Assembly (NCBI RefSeq): GCF_900103835.1 | Contig: NZ_FNID01000012.1 | Coordinates: 21,378 to 85,377 of the forward strand | Source: Acetanaerobacterium elongatum | GTDB taxonomy: Bacteria > Bacillota > Clostridia > Oscillospirales > Ruminococcaceae | DNA: 64,000 nucleotides | Reading direction: 5' to 3' | Shown: in pieces, positions 23,162 through 32,012 of the stretch | How positions within the stretch are numbered: the stretch's first letter is position 1 | Layout of the letters: every line of letters begins with the position of its first letter | Translations under genes and position numbers: made by a program | Notes under the pieces: model-generated | What the model was told of the DNA's origin: nothing | Databases searched by the model: none | Seen by the model: the letters and a program-made list of their open reading frames with translations, nothing else

Positions 23162-24236
23162 GAATTATGAGTTCCGATACATACTTAATGAAATGCTTGC
23201 GGGTGTTCCCGATACCTTAGATAAACGCGAGGGCAGCATCATCTATGACACACTGGCCCCAGTTGCATATGAGGTGGCAAAACAGAACTACCTCATTTCC
23301 AGCCTGATGAGCCTGTTGTTTCCGGACACCTCGCAGGAGATATGGCTCGACCGCAACGCCGACAATTTCGGTCTTGCCCGCAGGGAGGCTACCTGCGCGA
23401 CCAGAAGGGTGCTTGTGCAGGACAGCAACGGAGCGCCACTCGACGTGCCCCTAAGCAGTCGTTTCCGAGTGGAGGATCTAACGCTGCAGGTCACCGAAAA
23501 GATAGCGGCGGGAGAATTCAAGGCTGTCGCGGAGCAGGCGGGAACCATCGGCAACCGGTATACGGGGGAACTGCTGCCGGTTGACAATATAGTCGGCCTG
23601 GGAACGGCAATGCTTGCAGACGTATTGATACCTGCATCCGATACGGAAACCGATGAAGAACTGCGCGGCAGGCTGTACGATTATCTGCGGAAAACACCCT
23701 TCGGCGGGAATATCGCGGATTATGAGCAAAAAACGCTGGGCATTGAAGGTGTTGGAGCGGTTGCGGTGTTTACCGCGCAGAATATCGGCGCGGGCCTTGT
23801 ACGGCTTATCATAGCCGACGAGCAGATACAGCCCGCCACCGAGGAGCTTATTACAAGGGTTAAAAACACGTTTGTGGGTGACCGTAACGGTACGGGTATG
23901 GCCCCCATCGGGCACCTTGTCACCGTTGGCACCGCAAGCCTGCTGACGGTTGACATCACGGCACAGGTAAAGTTGAAAACCGGCGCCAGTTTTGCGCTAA
24001 TCGAGCCGCTTATTAAACAGGCGGCGCAGGGTTATATCGGCGGAATCGGCTTTAAGGAGGGCATCGTCTACCGCGCAAAGTTAATATCGCATATGCTCAA
24101 CGCCTCTGATGCCATCCTTGATGTCAGAGGCGTTACCATTAACGGCGCCGCCGAAAACCTTACCCTAACTAAGACAGCGTATGATTATCAGATACCGTCA
24201 ATCGGTACGATTACCGTTACGGAGGTGACGGCCTGA
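23154..24236 (+). CDS. Baseplate J-like protein (XkdT)
   Basis: A 360-residue protein. TTG 23154, preceded by AAAGGAGGG, is the best start, because the longer in-frame options overlap XkdS. N-terminus MAENYEFRYILNEMLAGVPD, then KREGSIIYDTLAPVAYE, YLISSLMSLLFPDTSQEIWL and the Gly-rich LPVDNIVGLGTAMLADVLIP are characteristic of Baseplate_J. It forms part of the wedges that open on contraction. Confidence 0.9.
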   Translation: MAENYEFRYILNEMLAGVPDTLDKREGSIIYDTLAPVAYEVAKQNYLISSLMSLLFPDTSQEIWLDRNADNFGLARREATCATRRVLVQDSNGAPLDVPLSSRFRVEDLTLQVTEKIAAGEFKAVAEQAGTIGNRYTGELLPVDNIVGLGTAMLADVLIPASDTETDEELRGRLYDYLRKTPFGGNIADYEQKTLGIEGVGAVAVFTAQNIGAGLVRLIIADEQIQPATEELITRVKNTFVGDRNGTGMAPIGHLVTVGTASLLTVDITAQVKLKTGASFALIEPLIKQAAQGYIGGIGFKEGIVYRAKLISHMLNASDAILDVRGVTINGAAENLTLTKTAYDYQIPSIGTITVTEVTA

Positions 24237-24892
24237 TGTTTTATGACCTAAAACCTGAGTACAAAGCACACCTACCGCCGTACTACGAGAACATCGCAGA
24301 GATTTCGGTTCTCGATACGGTTATCATCGAACAGCTTGAGAAGATTCAAAGCCGGATACGACTGCTTGCCGAAAGTCGGTTTGTAGAGCTTACTAATGTC
24401 GATGGGGTAAAGCGATGGGAAAGTATCCTAGCACTCAATAGCCCTATTAAAAGCACACTACAGTCCCGTAAGAACGCAGTGAAGGCCAAACTAATGTCAA
24501 AGCCACCCATAACAATTGAAACTCTGCGGGCCGTGATTGAAACCTACCTTGGGGTGCCGGTTAATATGGTTACGTGGACTCTGCCGGACATACCAAACTG
24601 GTATGTTTTTGGGAAAGCCACATGGGGTGATGTTGAAAAGACATTTTGGAGAGATTACCTGCCGACCGGTACGCCTTATACTATCGATGTCTACTATCGT
24701 GGTTTTGAGAAATTGCCGGACTTAGATCCGTTGTATGCAACCATTAACGAGCTCATACCCGCAAATATCGTTGTCAATATTCATTACGCCTATGCAACAT
24801 GGCGCGAGGCGCAGGTGCAATACCCAACGTGGCAACAGATTTGCGAACATACATGGAATCATATTATGTTAGGAGCGTGGCTGAATGCCTAA
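24236..24892 (+). CDS. XkdU-like tail protein (DUF2313)
   Basis: A 218-residue protein; ATG overlaps the previous stop, with GGAGGTGA upstream. Pattern: YYENIAEISVLDTVIIEQL, then LAESRFVELTNVDGVKRWE and ILALNSPIKSTLQSRKNAV, the DUF2313/XkdU family (gpI-like, baseplate to fibre link). The C-terminus is Trp-rich. The next gene starts eight bases inside its end. Confidence 0.85.
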   Translation: MFYDLKPEYKAHLPPYYENIAEISVLDTVIIEQLEKIQSRIRLLAESRFVELTNVDGVKRWESILALNSPIKSTLQSRKNAVKAKLMSKPPITIETLRAVIETYLGVPVNMVTWTLPDIPNWYVFGKATWGDVEKTFWRDYLPTGTPYTIDVYYRGFEKLPDLDPLYATINELIPANIVVNIHYAYATWREAQVQYPTWQQICEHTWNHIMLGAWLNA

Positions 24893-26054
24893 GTTAACAA
24901 CAAATCTGCAATTAAAAAAGCCGTTGCTGGATGAGGCAGCGGATATCGAGGTCATTAACGAGAATATGGACAGGATTGATGCGGTTATAATTACGAAGAA
25001 TAGCGCTCAGGCAATTCATCATGCCACCGCATGTACCGGTACGGGCAGACGTTACGAGCTCATAGTGCCGACACTCGACTACCCATTGCCGAGTGATTTT
25101 ATCCTTACGTTTATACCGCATGTTGACGTACTGGATAATGCTGTGGTGGTTATTCGTAAATCAGCAGAAACACCGGACGAACAAAGCACAGTATTACCCA
25201 TCATTACCAACGCCAACGAGACTGTACCGGCCGGATCATTTAAGGCAACTACCGTAACAATGCTTGCAATAGGAGGCGGGCGTGCTTTTTTTAAGCTTGG
25301 CGGCATCGGAAAGCCGCCGGAAAACTGGTCTTTTCTGCAGGCAATTACACAGACAGGGCAATTTTTAGTAGAAGAAACCGGATGGTATCAGATACATGTT
25401 ATTGGCCCAGGGGGTAACGGCGGAAAGGGTGGAACATCTGTATTATCGGGCGACAACAGTGGTCTCACTTATGTCATGGGAGGCGGAGGAGGAGGGGGTT
25501 CCGGTGGAGGCCTTGCAATATCCAGACTGTTCTTAAAAGCCGGAACAGTGATAAATATTACTGTTACTGCCTCCTATGTATCTTTTGGTTCCGACATAAC
25601 ATGCACTGCCGGATATGCAGGCCAGAACGGCGGTAACGCAGATATTAACAATGTCGGTGCTGCTGGCGCAGGAGCAACAAACGTTGGGACAGCAGTAGGA
25701 GGAAATTACATTAACTTACCCGGAAAGCCGGGCAAAAACGGTGTAAATGGCGCAAAATGGGGTGGAACAGCGCCAGCGAACCAAACAATAGGTGGAGCTG
25801 GAGGAGCTGCTGGAGACCCGCTTACTGCAAGCAAGTATTATTCTTCACCTAAAGCTACGAGTGGAATGAATGCTAAAACATCAGACACCGCCAACAATAT
25901 TCCTTTCATGTTTGGAGGCGCGGGTGCAGGACGCACGGGAGGAGTAATACCCAGCAATGCTTACTATAACTCGTATCCTGGCACAACGTATGCTGGCGCT
26001 GCAGCTGGTGGTGGGGCGCCTGGAGGCGTAGTAATTGAGAAAGGAGTTGCATAA
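24885..26054 (+). CDS. Tail fibre with glycine-rich tip (receptor-binding candidate)
   Basis: A 389-residue protein. The N-terminus (LTTNLQLKKPLLDEAADIEV, NENMDRIDAVI) is the attachment part typical of small Firmicute tail fibres. From about residue 180 the sequence is a beta-scaffold with many glycine stretches (GPGGNGGKGG, GGGGGGGSGGG, GAGGAAGD, GAAAGGGAPGG), similar in style to the polyglycine loops of gp38-type adhesins that read host receptors. The order (after XkdU, before a DUF4376 protein) supports a host-recognition role. Glycine loops of this kind often vary between strains. Confidence 0.7.
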   Translation: MPKLTTNLQLKKPLLDEAADIEVINENMDRIDAVIITKNSAQAIHHATACTGTGRRYELIVPTLDYPLPSDFILTFIPHVDVLDNAVVVIRKSAETPDEQSTVLPIITNANETVPAGSFKATTVTMLAIGGGRAFFKLGGIGKPPENWSFLQAITQTGQFLVEETGWYQIHVIGPGGNGGKGGTSVLSGDNSGLTYVMGGGGGGGSGGGLAISRLFLKAGTVINITVTASYVSFGSDITCTAGYAGQNGGNADINNVGAAGAGATNVGTAVGGNYINLPGKPGKNGVNGAKWGGTAPANQTIGGAGGAAGDPLTASKYYSSPKATSGMNAKTSDTANNIPFMFGGAGAGRTGGVIPSNAYYNSYPGTTYAGAAAGGGAPGGVVIEKGVA

Positions 26055-26056
26055 TC

Positions 26057-26755
26057 ATGAGCAGACAGTTTGCGTTTGTACAAGCAGGTAAGGTAGAGGA
26101 GGTTGTTCCGTACATTATTGATATCGGTGAAACATCCGTCAGCCTTGAAAATCGGGTATACAGTGATATCATCAAACTATATTTTGTAGAGATTCCCGAA
26201 GGCTTACCGGTTGAAGCAGGCTGGTATTATCAACAGGGTATGTTCCGCCGGCCGAACGCCGACGGCAGCGCTCCTGCCCTAATCGACATTGACGCCATTA
26301 CACAACGGTATGACACAACCACACTGGACGGTGCAAAGGCTGCCAAGCTTACCGAAATCAACACCGCCTGTGAACAGGCAATAACCGCGGGCGTGGATGT
26401 CACAACCACACAGGGTACAGAGCATTTCAGCCTGACAGCCAACGACCAGATCAACATTGCCTTCTACGAGCAGCAGCTCTCGGCTGGAGCGGCGCAGGTA
26501 CCATATCACGCCGATGGAGCCCTTTGCCGTATGTTCTCGGCAGATGAAATCAAAGATGTAGCTGCGGCTGCTGCCCGGCATAAACTTTATCACATCACCT
26601 ACTGTAACCATCTGCGTGATTACATTAAGAGCCTCATCACCATCAAAGAGATAGACGGGGTTACATATGGGATGACATTGCCGGAAGCACTGCAGAGCAA
26701 CTTAACGGCGATATTAACAGCCGCAGGAGGTACCACGGATGAAACAACTGCTTAA
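26057..26755 (+). CDS. DUF4376-type tail fibre-associated protein
   Basis: A 232-residue protein two bases after the fibre gene; AAAGGAG precedes ATG 26057. The C-terminal half has KLTEINTACEQAITAGVDVT, then HFSLTANDQINI and ITYCNHLRDYIKSL, the DUF4376 pattern common beside tail fibre genes. The N-terminal part is beta-rich with EGLPVEAGWYYQQGMFRRPN, typical of fibre assembly or attachment proteins. Role: probably fibre assembly or part of the fibre. Its end overlaps the next gene. Confidence 0.7.
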   Translation: MSRQFAFVQAGKVEEVVPYIIDIGETSVSLENRVYSDIIKLYFVEIPEGLPVEAGWYYQQGMFRRPNADGSAPALIDIDAITQRYDTTTLDGAKAAKLTEINTACEQAITAGVDVTTTQGTEHFSLTANDQINIAFYEQQLSAGAAQVPYHADGALCRMFSADEIKDVAAAAARHKLYHITYCNHLRDYIKSLITIKEIDGVTYGMTLPEALQSNLTAILTAAGGTTDETTA

Positions 26756-27155
26756 GCTATCAATCCTGTTTTGCATAGGTGGCCTGGTGTATAACCTCAT
26801 TGAGATTATGCACCACGGGAGCACCCACTGGTCAATGTTAATTGTTGGCGGGTTATGCTTTCTGCTCATCGGAGCCATCAATGAGCTTTATACCTTCGAT
26901 ATGGCGCTGCCCAGCCAGATGCTGATATCGGCTATTATCGTTACCGCCGTGGAACTTATCACCGGCCTTATTATCAACGTTGTCCTCGGTTGGAACGTGT
27001 GGGATTACAGTAATTTGCCGTATAACCTCTGCGGACAGATCTGCTTGTTGTACTTCAATATCTGGTTTCTGCTGTCTCTTGCCGGTATCTTCCTCGATGA
27101 TTGGCTGCGGTATTGGCTGTTCGATGAGGAACGGCCGCGTTACAAGCTGCTTTAG
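26739..27155 (+). CDS. CmpB-like membrane protein
   Basis: A 138-residue protein overlapping the DUF4376 gene by 17 bases, with AGGAGGT before the ATG. Four membrane helices (LSILFCIGGLVYNLIEIM, SMLIVGGLCFLLIGAINEL, LISAIIVTAVELITGLIINV, ICLLYFNIWFLLSLAGIFL) and the ELITGLIIN...WDYSNLPYNLCGQICL motif identify the family called putative ABC transporter permease (CmpB-like). It is frequent in prophages between fibre and lysis genes. Its function there is unknown. Confidence 0.75.
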   Translation: MKQLLKLSILFCIGGLVYNLIEIMHHGSTHWSMLIVGGLCFLLIGAINELYTFDMALPSQMLISAIIVTAVELITGLIINVVLGWNVWDYSNLPYNLCGQICLLYFNIWFLLSLAGIFLDDWLRYWLFDEERPRYKLL

Positions 27156-27168
27156 GGGGTGTAGATAG

Positions 27169-28104
27169 TTGGTAAATGCGGTATATAACATTGACCTCAG
27201 CCTGAAGCAATCGGAAATACTGCAGACGGGTATCATCCTTACACAGGGTGATAACAGCTCTATAGTATTTCACATCCGTATTCTTGATGGTGGAAAAGAA
27301 ATTGATTACTCGAAAGCGACCGCGCGGATTGTCTTCATAAAAGAAGATAAAACAGTGGTAGAAAAAGATAATCTGGAGAATCCACCTGAAGGGGGATACA
27401 ACCATACGCTCGGCACAAACGAGCTAGCGGTTATAGGCAAGGTAATCGGCTCAGTACTTTTATATGGACCAAACGGGGAGCGCCTTTCAGCTTCCCGTTT
27501 TGTTTTTCAGGTTCAGGCAGACATGCTGGCACCGGGAGCGGTCGAAAGCTCTTCCGAGATGGACGCTCTCTCAAAAGCCATACAGCTGCTCCATCAGTTG
27601 GAGGACGAGGCCTACACCGGCACGGCTGTTTTTACCCTGGAGAGCGAAACATCAACAATAGAGATAACCACAGATACCAACGGTAAGCCGCTTGACTGCC
27701 GACATGCTGAGCTGGTTATAAAGGTACCCGAAAACTTGATTGCGAACGCTGGGGACCAGGTATATGTGATGGGGCAGGTGAATGATGCAGTCGCAGCAGG
27801 AGCGTACTGTTCTGTTTGGGGCGGGGCTACGGCGGATAAGTGGATGCTTGGATGGTTTAAAAACTTGGGCAGCGCAATCCGGCTTAACTTCGATGTAGCT
27901 GGAGGCGCGGTATGCGTAACGGGTGATGTAGTGGCGGGTGGTATAAGCAGCAGCGGTTCCCGTAATGATGTGGCCTCGGGAAAAACATACGGGTATACGA
28001 CACAGGTAAATAACTTTCAGGCGATATCCAAGATTACGCTAACTGCGGCATACAGCCGATTCCCCGCGGGTACAGTCGTTGTAGTTAGGGATATTAAAAA
28101 GTAA
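27169..28104 (+). CDS. BppU-family baseplate upper protein
   Basis: A 311-residue protein with TTG start at 27169 after AGGGGGTG. The N-terminal 125 residues (LKQSEILQTGIILTQGDNSS, then DYSKATARIVFIKEDKTVVE, LPxxxL-type strand and RFVFQVQADMLAPG) are the BppU N-terminal domain that attaches receptor-binding modules to the baseplate. The C-terminal part is beta-rich with many Gly/Ser and may bind saccharides or act as a tip. A second fibre-like receptor protein in addition to the glycine-rich one is likely. Confidence 0.75.
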   Translation: MVNAVYNIDLSLKQSEILQTGIILTQGDNSSIVFHIRILDGGKEIDYSKATARIVFIKEDKTVVEKDNLENPPEGGYNHTLGTNELAVIGKVIGSVLLYGPNGERLSASRFVFQVQADMLAPGAVESSSEMDALSKAIQLLHQLEDEAYTGTAVFTLESETSTIEITTDTNGKPLDCRHAELVIKVPENLIANAGDQVYVMGQVNDAVAAGAYCSVWGGATADKWMLGWFKNLGSAIRLNFDVAGGAVCVTGDVVAGGISSSGSRNDVASGKTYGYTTQVNNFQAISKITLTAAYSRFPAGTVVVVRDIKK

Positions 28105-28117
28105 AGGAGATTGACTG

Positions 28118-28312
28118 ATGCCATCAGAAGTTTTAGTTGCAATCATAGCCTTTGCAGGCACCGCCGTCGGTAGCGTCGGCGGTGTTCTTGCATCCAGCCG
28201 TTTAGTCAACTTTAGGCTCGACAAAATTGAGGACAAGCTTGACAAACACAATCACTTTGGCGATAGACTTACCAGGGTGGAAACAATACTTGATATTAAG
28301 GAGGAAAATTAG
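28118..28312 (+). CDS. XhlA-like protein
   Basis: A 64-residue protein with AAAGGAG upstream. A membrane helix (VLVAIIAFAGTAVGSVGGVL) is followed by a charged amphipathic helix (LDKIEDKLDKHNHFGDRLT). This resembles the hemolysin XhlA family associated with holins in PBSX-like phages. Here it precedes the amidase gene. Charges suggest a membrane-anchored protein with a cytoplasmic tail. Confidence 0.65.
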   Translation: MPSEVLVAIIAFAGTAVGSVGGVLASSRLVNFRLDKIEDKLDKHNHFGDRLTRVETILDIKEEN

Positions 28313-28314
28313 CC

Positions 28315-28968
28315 GTGAATATTATACAGCACCCCTCACCCAACCACTGGAATGGGCGTTTTGGATGGACGCCAGACATGATTGTCTGTCATATCACAGA
28401 CGGGGCATACGACGGCGCTATAGCCACCCTGTGTGACCCCGCGATGCAAAGGTCTTCCCACTTCGTCGTAGCCCGCGACGGACGCATAACCCAGCTTGTG
28501 CAGATTGCTGACGGCGCGTGGTGTAATGGCACAGACACGAAACCGTTAGCAAACAGCTATTATGGCAAATCCACACTGCAGGCCGTGCGCGACCGTAAAA
28601 CCAACGCCAACTATTACACCATCAGCATCGAATTTGAGGGTATCTGGAAGGAAACCAAAGGCAGGCTTACCGACGTGCAGCTTGCGGCCGGCATAGAACT
28701 GATTAAGTACATATTCGCCGAGGTCAAACGGCTATATGGCATTGATATCCCCGTCGACCGTGAACATATCGTTGGTCACTATCAAATCAGCCCTGTTACC
28801 CGCCCCTGCTGCCCGGGCGAGCTGTTCCAATGGGATGAGCTGCTCGCGGGGGTTAAGGGTGAAGCCGCAGAAACTGATTGGCAGCTTAAGTATACCAAGC
28901 TCGAAGCCGAGTATAACGCATTTAGGCAGGGTGTAGCAGCTCTGCTTGATAATTATAAGGAGGTCTAG
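28315..28968 (+). CDS. N-acetylmuramoyl-L-alanine amidase (endolysin)
   Basis: A 217-residue protein with GTG start at 28315 and AAGGAGG upstream. The Amidase_2 zinc site is visible: MIVCHITDGAYDG (first His), SSHFVVARDGRITQLV, and HIVGHYQISPVTRPCCPG (second His plus the RPCCPG zinc Cys). A C-terminal coiled helix (QLKYTKLEAEYNAFRQ) may anchor or space the domain. It cleaves the amide bond between MurNAc and the stem peptide for lysis. It lies between the XhlA-like and holin-like genes. Confidence 0.9.
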   Translation: MNIIQHPSPNHWNGRFGWTPDMIVCHITDGAYDGAIATLCDPAMQRSSHFVVARDGRITQLVQIADGAWCNGTDTKPLANSYYGKSTLQAVRDRKTNANYYTISIEFEGIWKETKGRLTDVQLAAGIELIKYIFAEVKRLYGIDIPVDREHIVGHYQISPVTRPCCPGELFQWDELLAGVKGEAAETDWQLKYTKLEAEYNAFRQGVAALLDNYKEV

Positions 28969-28971
28969 CAA

Positions 28972-29430
28972 ATGAAGAAAACTGCAAAAAGAATTCTCGC
29001 GCTTATTATGTGCTTGTTACTGGTCGGCATCCTCATGGCGCCTACTATGTTCGCAGCAGACACAACAGCTACACCTGCACCTCCATCCAATTGGGGTAAC
29101 TTCGTTAGCATCATCCTCACTGTGCTGCTCGTTGTGGGCGGCTTTTTTATTTCCTATTTTAAAACCAGCGCGACATTAAAAAGTAAGGCAGCCGGTTTGA
29201 TTGCCGAGGCCGAGAACCAATACCGCACATGGACGAAAGCGGGCAATCAAAAGTTTGAGTGGGTATGCGATCAGCTCTACAGCCTCATACCGCCTTGGCT
29301 CAAGCCGCTGATTACGCGTGAAGTTGTCGGAAATATCGTGCAGACCGTATTTAATTTTATCGAGGATTACGCCAAGCAGCAGCTTAATCTTAATAGGGCC
29401 GCAGATGGTATTGGCAAACTGAACAAATAA
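28972..29430 (+). CDS. LLH-type holin-like protein with signal peptide
   Basis: A 152-residue protein with AGGAGGT before ATG 28972. It begins with a signal-peptide-like segment (KRILALIMCLLLVGILMAP), then a Pro/Ala/Thr linker and a second membrane helix (FVSIILTVLLVVGGFFISYF). The soluble tail (KSKAAGLIAEAENQYRTWTK, EWVCDQLYSLIPPWLKPLI) fits the LLH holin family. Holins form the holes that release or activate the endolysin. The N-terminal signal-like helix is longer than usual for the family. This is the last recognisable late gene of the prophage. Confidence 0.65.
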   Translation: MKKTAKRILALIMCLLLVGILMAPTMFAADTTATPAPPSNWGNFVSIILTVLLVVGGFFISYFKTSATLKSKAAGLIAEAENQYRTWTKAGNQKFEWVCDQLYSLIPPWLKPLITREVVGNIVQTVFNFIEDYAKQQLNLNRAADGIGKLNK

Positions 29431-29466
29431 GATTAAAGCCGGAGGTTGTGCCTTCGACACCAAGCA

Positions 29467-29500
29467 AACAGCGGGGGCCATTAGGCTCCCGCTGTTGTTT
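29467..29500 (+). terminator. Terminator after the lysis genes
   Basis: AACAGCGGGGGCC and GGCTCCCGCTGTT pair over 13 positions with one mismatch, loop ATTA, followed by GTTT. Confidence 0.85.
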
Positions 29501-29565
29501 ACAGATATAGAATGTAGTTGAATAGAATCGTAGGTAAACAATGTTGCGTACCTCCGCAACCATTT

Positions 29566-29600
29566 AAGCGGTTTGAAGTTTACTTCAAACCGCTTTTTAC
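29566..29600. terminator. Second strong terminator at the prophage edge
   Basis: AAGCGGTTTGAAGT (29566-29579) and ACTTCAAACCGCTT (29582-29595) form a perfect 14-bp stem followed by TTTAC. It could belong to a host gene whose end the prophage displaced. Confidence 0.8.
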
Positions 29601-29701
29601 TTGCTTGACTCTACCTGCCAATCCGAAAATTTTAGGTATACTACCAATGCTGTCTTCAGCTACTACGAAGGTGTAAAAAACGGGTATATCCTCAAAAAAA
29701 C

Positions 29702-29731
29702 TTGTACATACCCCCCGAATTATGCTATCAT
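29702..29731 (+). promoter_or_regulatory. Promoter of the polysaccharide locus
   Basis: TTGTAC (29702-29707), 18-base spacer, TATCAT (29726-29731). It lies 135 bases before the first glycosyltransferase start, leaving a leader of about 125 bases. Confidence 0.5.
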
Positions 29732-29865
29732 AGTAACAGTTCTGAATCTACTTAACCTTAAAAACACTTGAATTCTATTCTGCTGCCGAACCGGTAACCA
29801 TAGGGCACAAACAGGGCTTGTCTGCCCCGGCTGTGTCTTTTTATTTGAAAGGACTCCTACAGCAT

Positions 29866-30975
29866 ATGAAGCGGGCTTTGTTTGTTGCGACAGTTACAGG
29901 CCATATTCTGGCGTTTCATACTCCTTATATAAAAATGCTTACCGAGATGGGCTATTCCGTCGATGTGGCGGCCTATGGGGATGAGCATGTGCCGTATGCG
30001 GTAAAGCAGTTTTTTCTGCCCTTTCAGCGTAATCCCTTCAGTTGGCATAATCTAAAGGCGTACCGGAGTCTGAAAAAACTTATTGATGCCAATCAATATG
30101 AACTCATCCACTGTCATACACCAGTCGCCGGTATTTTAACCCGATTTGCTGCCAGAAAGGCCCGCAGAAACGGCACAAGGGTTCTTTACACCGCACACGG
30201 CTTTCACTTTTACAAGGGTGCCCCGCTGATAAACTGGCTTCTATACTACCCCGCCGAGCTGCTCTGTTCTAATTGGACAGACACGCTGATTACCATCAAT
30301 CACGAGGATTTTGAGCGTGCAAGCAGGCATTTTCACGCCGCACAAATTGAATATGTGCCCGGTGTGGGGATCGATGTGGACAAGTACGCAAACTGTGCGG
30401 TTGACAGGGCACAAAAACGCCGGGAGATCGGCGTGCCGGAGGATGCTCTGCTGCTGATATCGGCAGGGGAGCTTAACCAAAACAAGAACCATGAGGTCAT
30501 CATCAAGGCAATAGCGCAGCTTCACGACCCTTTGGTGTACCTTGTGCTATGTGGCATCGGGGAGCTGCGGGAGCCTCTTGAAGCACTGGCCAGGTCACTC
30601 GGGGTGGCCGACAGGGTTCTGTTCCTTGGCTACCGAGCAGATATGCCCGAACTATATAAGGTCTCGGATGTCTTTGTTTTTCCCTCGTTTCGCGAAGGGC
30701 TTTCCGCTTCGCTGATGGAGGCGATGGCCTGCGGCCTTGCGGTAATTTGTTCCGACATACGGGGAAACAGGGATTTGATAACCGACAATATAAACGGGCT
30801 GCTCTGCAGGCAGAACATACCCGAGGCGTATGCATCCTGTATTGAATTTTTAAAAGACCCTGCGGCTCGTTTGCGGCTAAGCGGTGGGCTAGGGGGAACG
30901 CTTGAACCGTTTTCCGCCGGTTCCGTCCGGCGCCTGATGCGGAAGATCTATATGAACTGCCCACAATCACTCTAA
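29866..30975 (+). CDS. Glycosyltransferase family 4
   Basis: A 369-residue protein. ATG 29866 follows GAAAGGA; a TTG at 29818 would add a non-family N-terminus. N-terminal MKRALFVATVTGHILAFHTP and HCHTPVAGILTRFAARKARR are typical of GT-B acceptor domains. The donor domain has SAGELNQNKNHEVIIKAIAQ and the E-x7-E motif in FREGLSASLMEAMACGLAVI. It adds a sugar to a lipid-linked surface polysaccharide, resembling EpsD/CapM-type enzymes. First gene of the locus. Confidence 0.85.
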   Translation: MKRALFVATVTGHILAFHTPYIKMLTEMGYSVDVAAYGDEHVPYAVKQFFLPFQRNPFSWHNLKAYRSLKKLIDANQYELIHCHTPVAGILTRFAARKARRNGTRVLYTAHGFHFYKGAPLINWLLYYPAELLCSNWTDTLITINHEDFERASRHFHAAQIEYVPGVGIDVDKYANCAVDRAQKRREIGVPEDALLLISAGELNQNKNHEVIIKAIAQLHDPLVYLVLCGIGELREPLEALARSLGVADRVLFLGYRADMPELYKVSDVFVFPSFREGLSASLMEAMACGLAVICSDIRGNRDLITDNINGLLCRQNIPEAYASCIEFLKDPAARLRLSGGLGGTLEPFSAGSVRRLMRKIYMNCPQSL

Positions 30976-30998
30976 ATTATTTAAGTGAGGTTCTGGTA

Positions 30999-31973
30999 AT
31001 GCCGCTGATTTCTTTTATTGTGCCCGTATATAAAGTGGAAGACTACCTTGACCAGTGCGTTCAGAGCTTGCTTATACAGAGCGGCAGCGACTATGAGATT
31101 ATACTGGTGGACGACGGCTCCCCCGACCGCTGCCCCGAGATTTGCGAAAGCTACGCACGGGAGCATGAAAACGTTAAGGTGATTCATCAAAAAAACGGCG
31201 GGTTATCTGCAGCAAGAAACGCCGGTATCCGTATCGCTCAAGGCGATTACCTGCTGTTTGTAGACAGCGACGACTACATAGACTCCGGTTTTCTGCGTGC
31301 TGTTTCACAAAAAATTGCACAAAGGCCTGTTGACGTGGCCTTTCTTGATGCCCTGCAGATCTATTCCGATGGCGAGGTCACCCCTCTGGGGTACCCCTAT
31401 GAACAACTGGATTTCAGCGGTGAAGAGGCTGCGGGTATCCTTGAGCAGTTATCCCGCTTTTCAAAGTACCCCAGCGGAGCGTGGAATAAGCTTTTCAGCC
31501 GAAAGCTTATTGTAGACAACCTGCTCTTTTTTTCTGAAGGCCTACTCTATGAGGATATTGATTTCACGATTGCAGTTTTTCAGTATGCGCGCAGCTTTGA
31601 CTATTATCCTATCCCTTATTATTACTACCGTAAGAACCGCAACGGATCCATTACCAACACCATAGGGATTAAGCATGTGAACGACCTGTTTTTTATCATC
31701 AAGAAATGGTCGTCAGATGCCACCCCCCTCAGCAAACCCCAAAAAGCGGTGAATGCCATCATGGCGTATGAATACTGCGTGCTGCTTGGGTATCTGCACC
31801 GAAGCGGCAAGGCAATTCCGGAAAGCTTAAGAAACGAGATTTTCCATTACCGCTGGCTTTTAAGATATGGCCGCACCAGAAGAATTGCCGCAATCCGGTT
31901 GCTTTCCAGGTTCCCGGGCCTGCGCGCCGCAACATTCCTGCTGGGCGTTTACCTAAAGCTGAGAAAATTATAA
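30999..31973 (+). CDS. Glycosyltransferase family 2
   Basis: A 324-residue protein. GT-A fold motifs: PLISFIVPVYKVEDYLDQCV, the nucleotide site IILVDDGSPDRCPEI, GGLSAARNAGI and the metal-binding LLFVDSDDYIDSG. The C-terminal part has an acceptor-type ED pair (LLYEDIDF). Substrate is unknown. AAGTGAGG lies before ATG 30999. It is separated from the GT4 gene by 23 bases and belongs to the same operon. Confidence 0.85.
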   Translation: MPLISFIVPVYKVEDYLDQCVQSLLIQSGSDYEIILVDDGSPDRCPEICESYAREHENVKVIHQKNGGLSAARNAGIRIAQGDYLLFVDSDDYIDSGFLRAVSQKIAQRPVDVAFLDALQIYSDGEVTPLGYPYEQLDFSGEEAAGILEQLSRFSKYPSGAWNKLFSRKLIVDNLLFFSEGLLYEDIDFTIAVFQYARSFDYYPIPYYYYRKNRNGSITNTIGIKHVNDLFFIIKKWSSDATPLSKPQKAVNAIMAYEYCVLLGYLHRSGKAIPESLRNEIFHYRWLLRYGRTRRIAAIRLLSRFPGLRAATFLLGVYLKLRKL

Positions 31974-32012
31974 ACACATTTACTTAAAGAATACAGGCCG
32001 AGGTGATAACCC

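Larger units (their letters stand above)
29431..29865. other. Prophage-chromosome junction region with two terminators and a promoter
   Basis: The region holds no credible gene. It contains two strong hairpins (29467-29500 and 29566-29600) and a promoter-like pair (29702-29731) for the glycosyltransferase locus. The prophage right end, including an attachment site, is expected somewhere in 29.43-29.7 kb. No repeat matching the left end can be checked, because that end is outside the window. Confidence 0.5.

Noticed and set aside
29431..29865. tRNA gene as prophage attachment site
   Set aside because: No cloverleaf or T-loop consensus could be found; only terminators and a promoter are visible.
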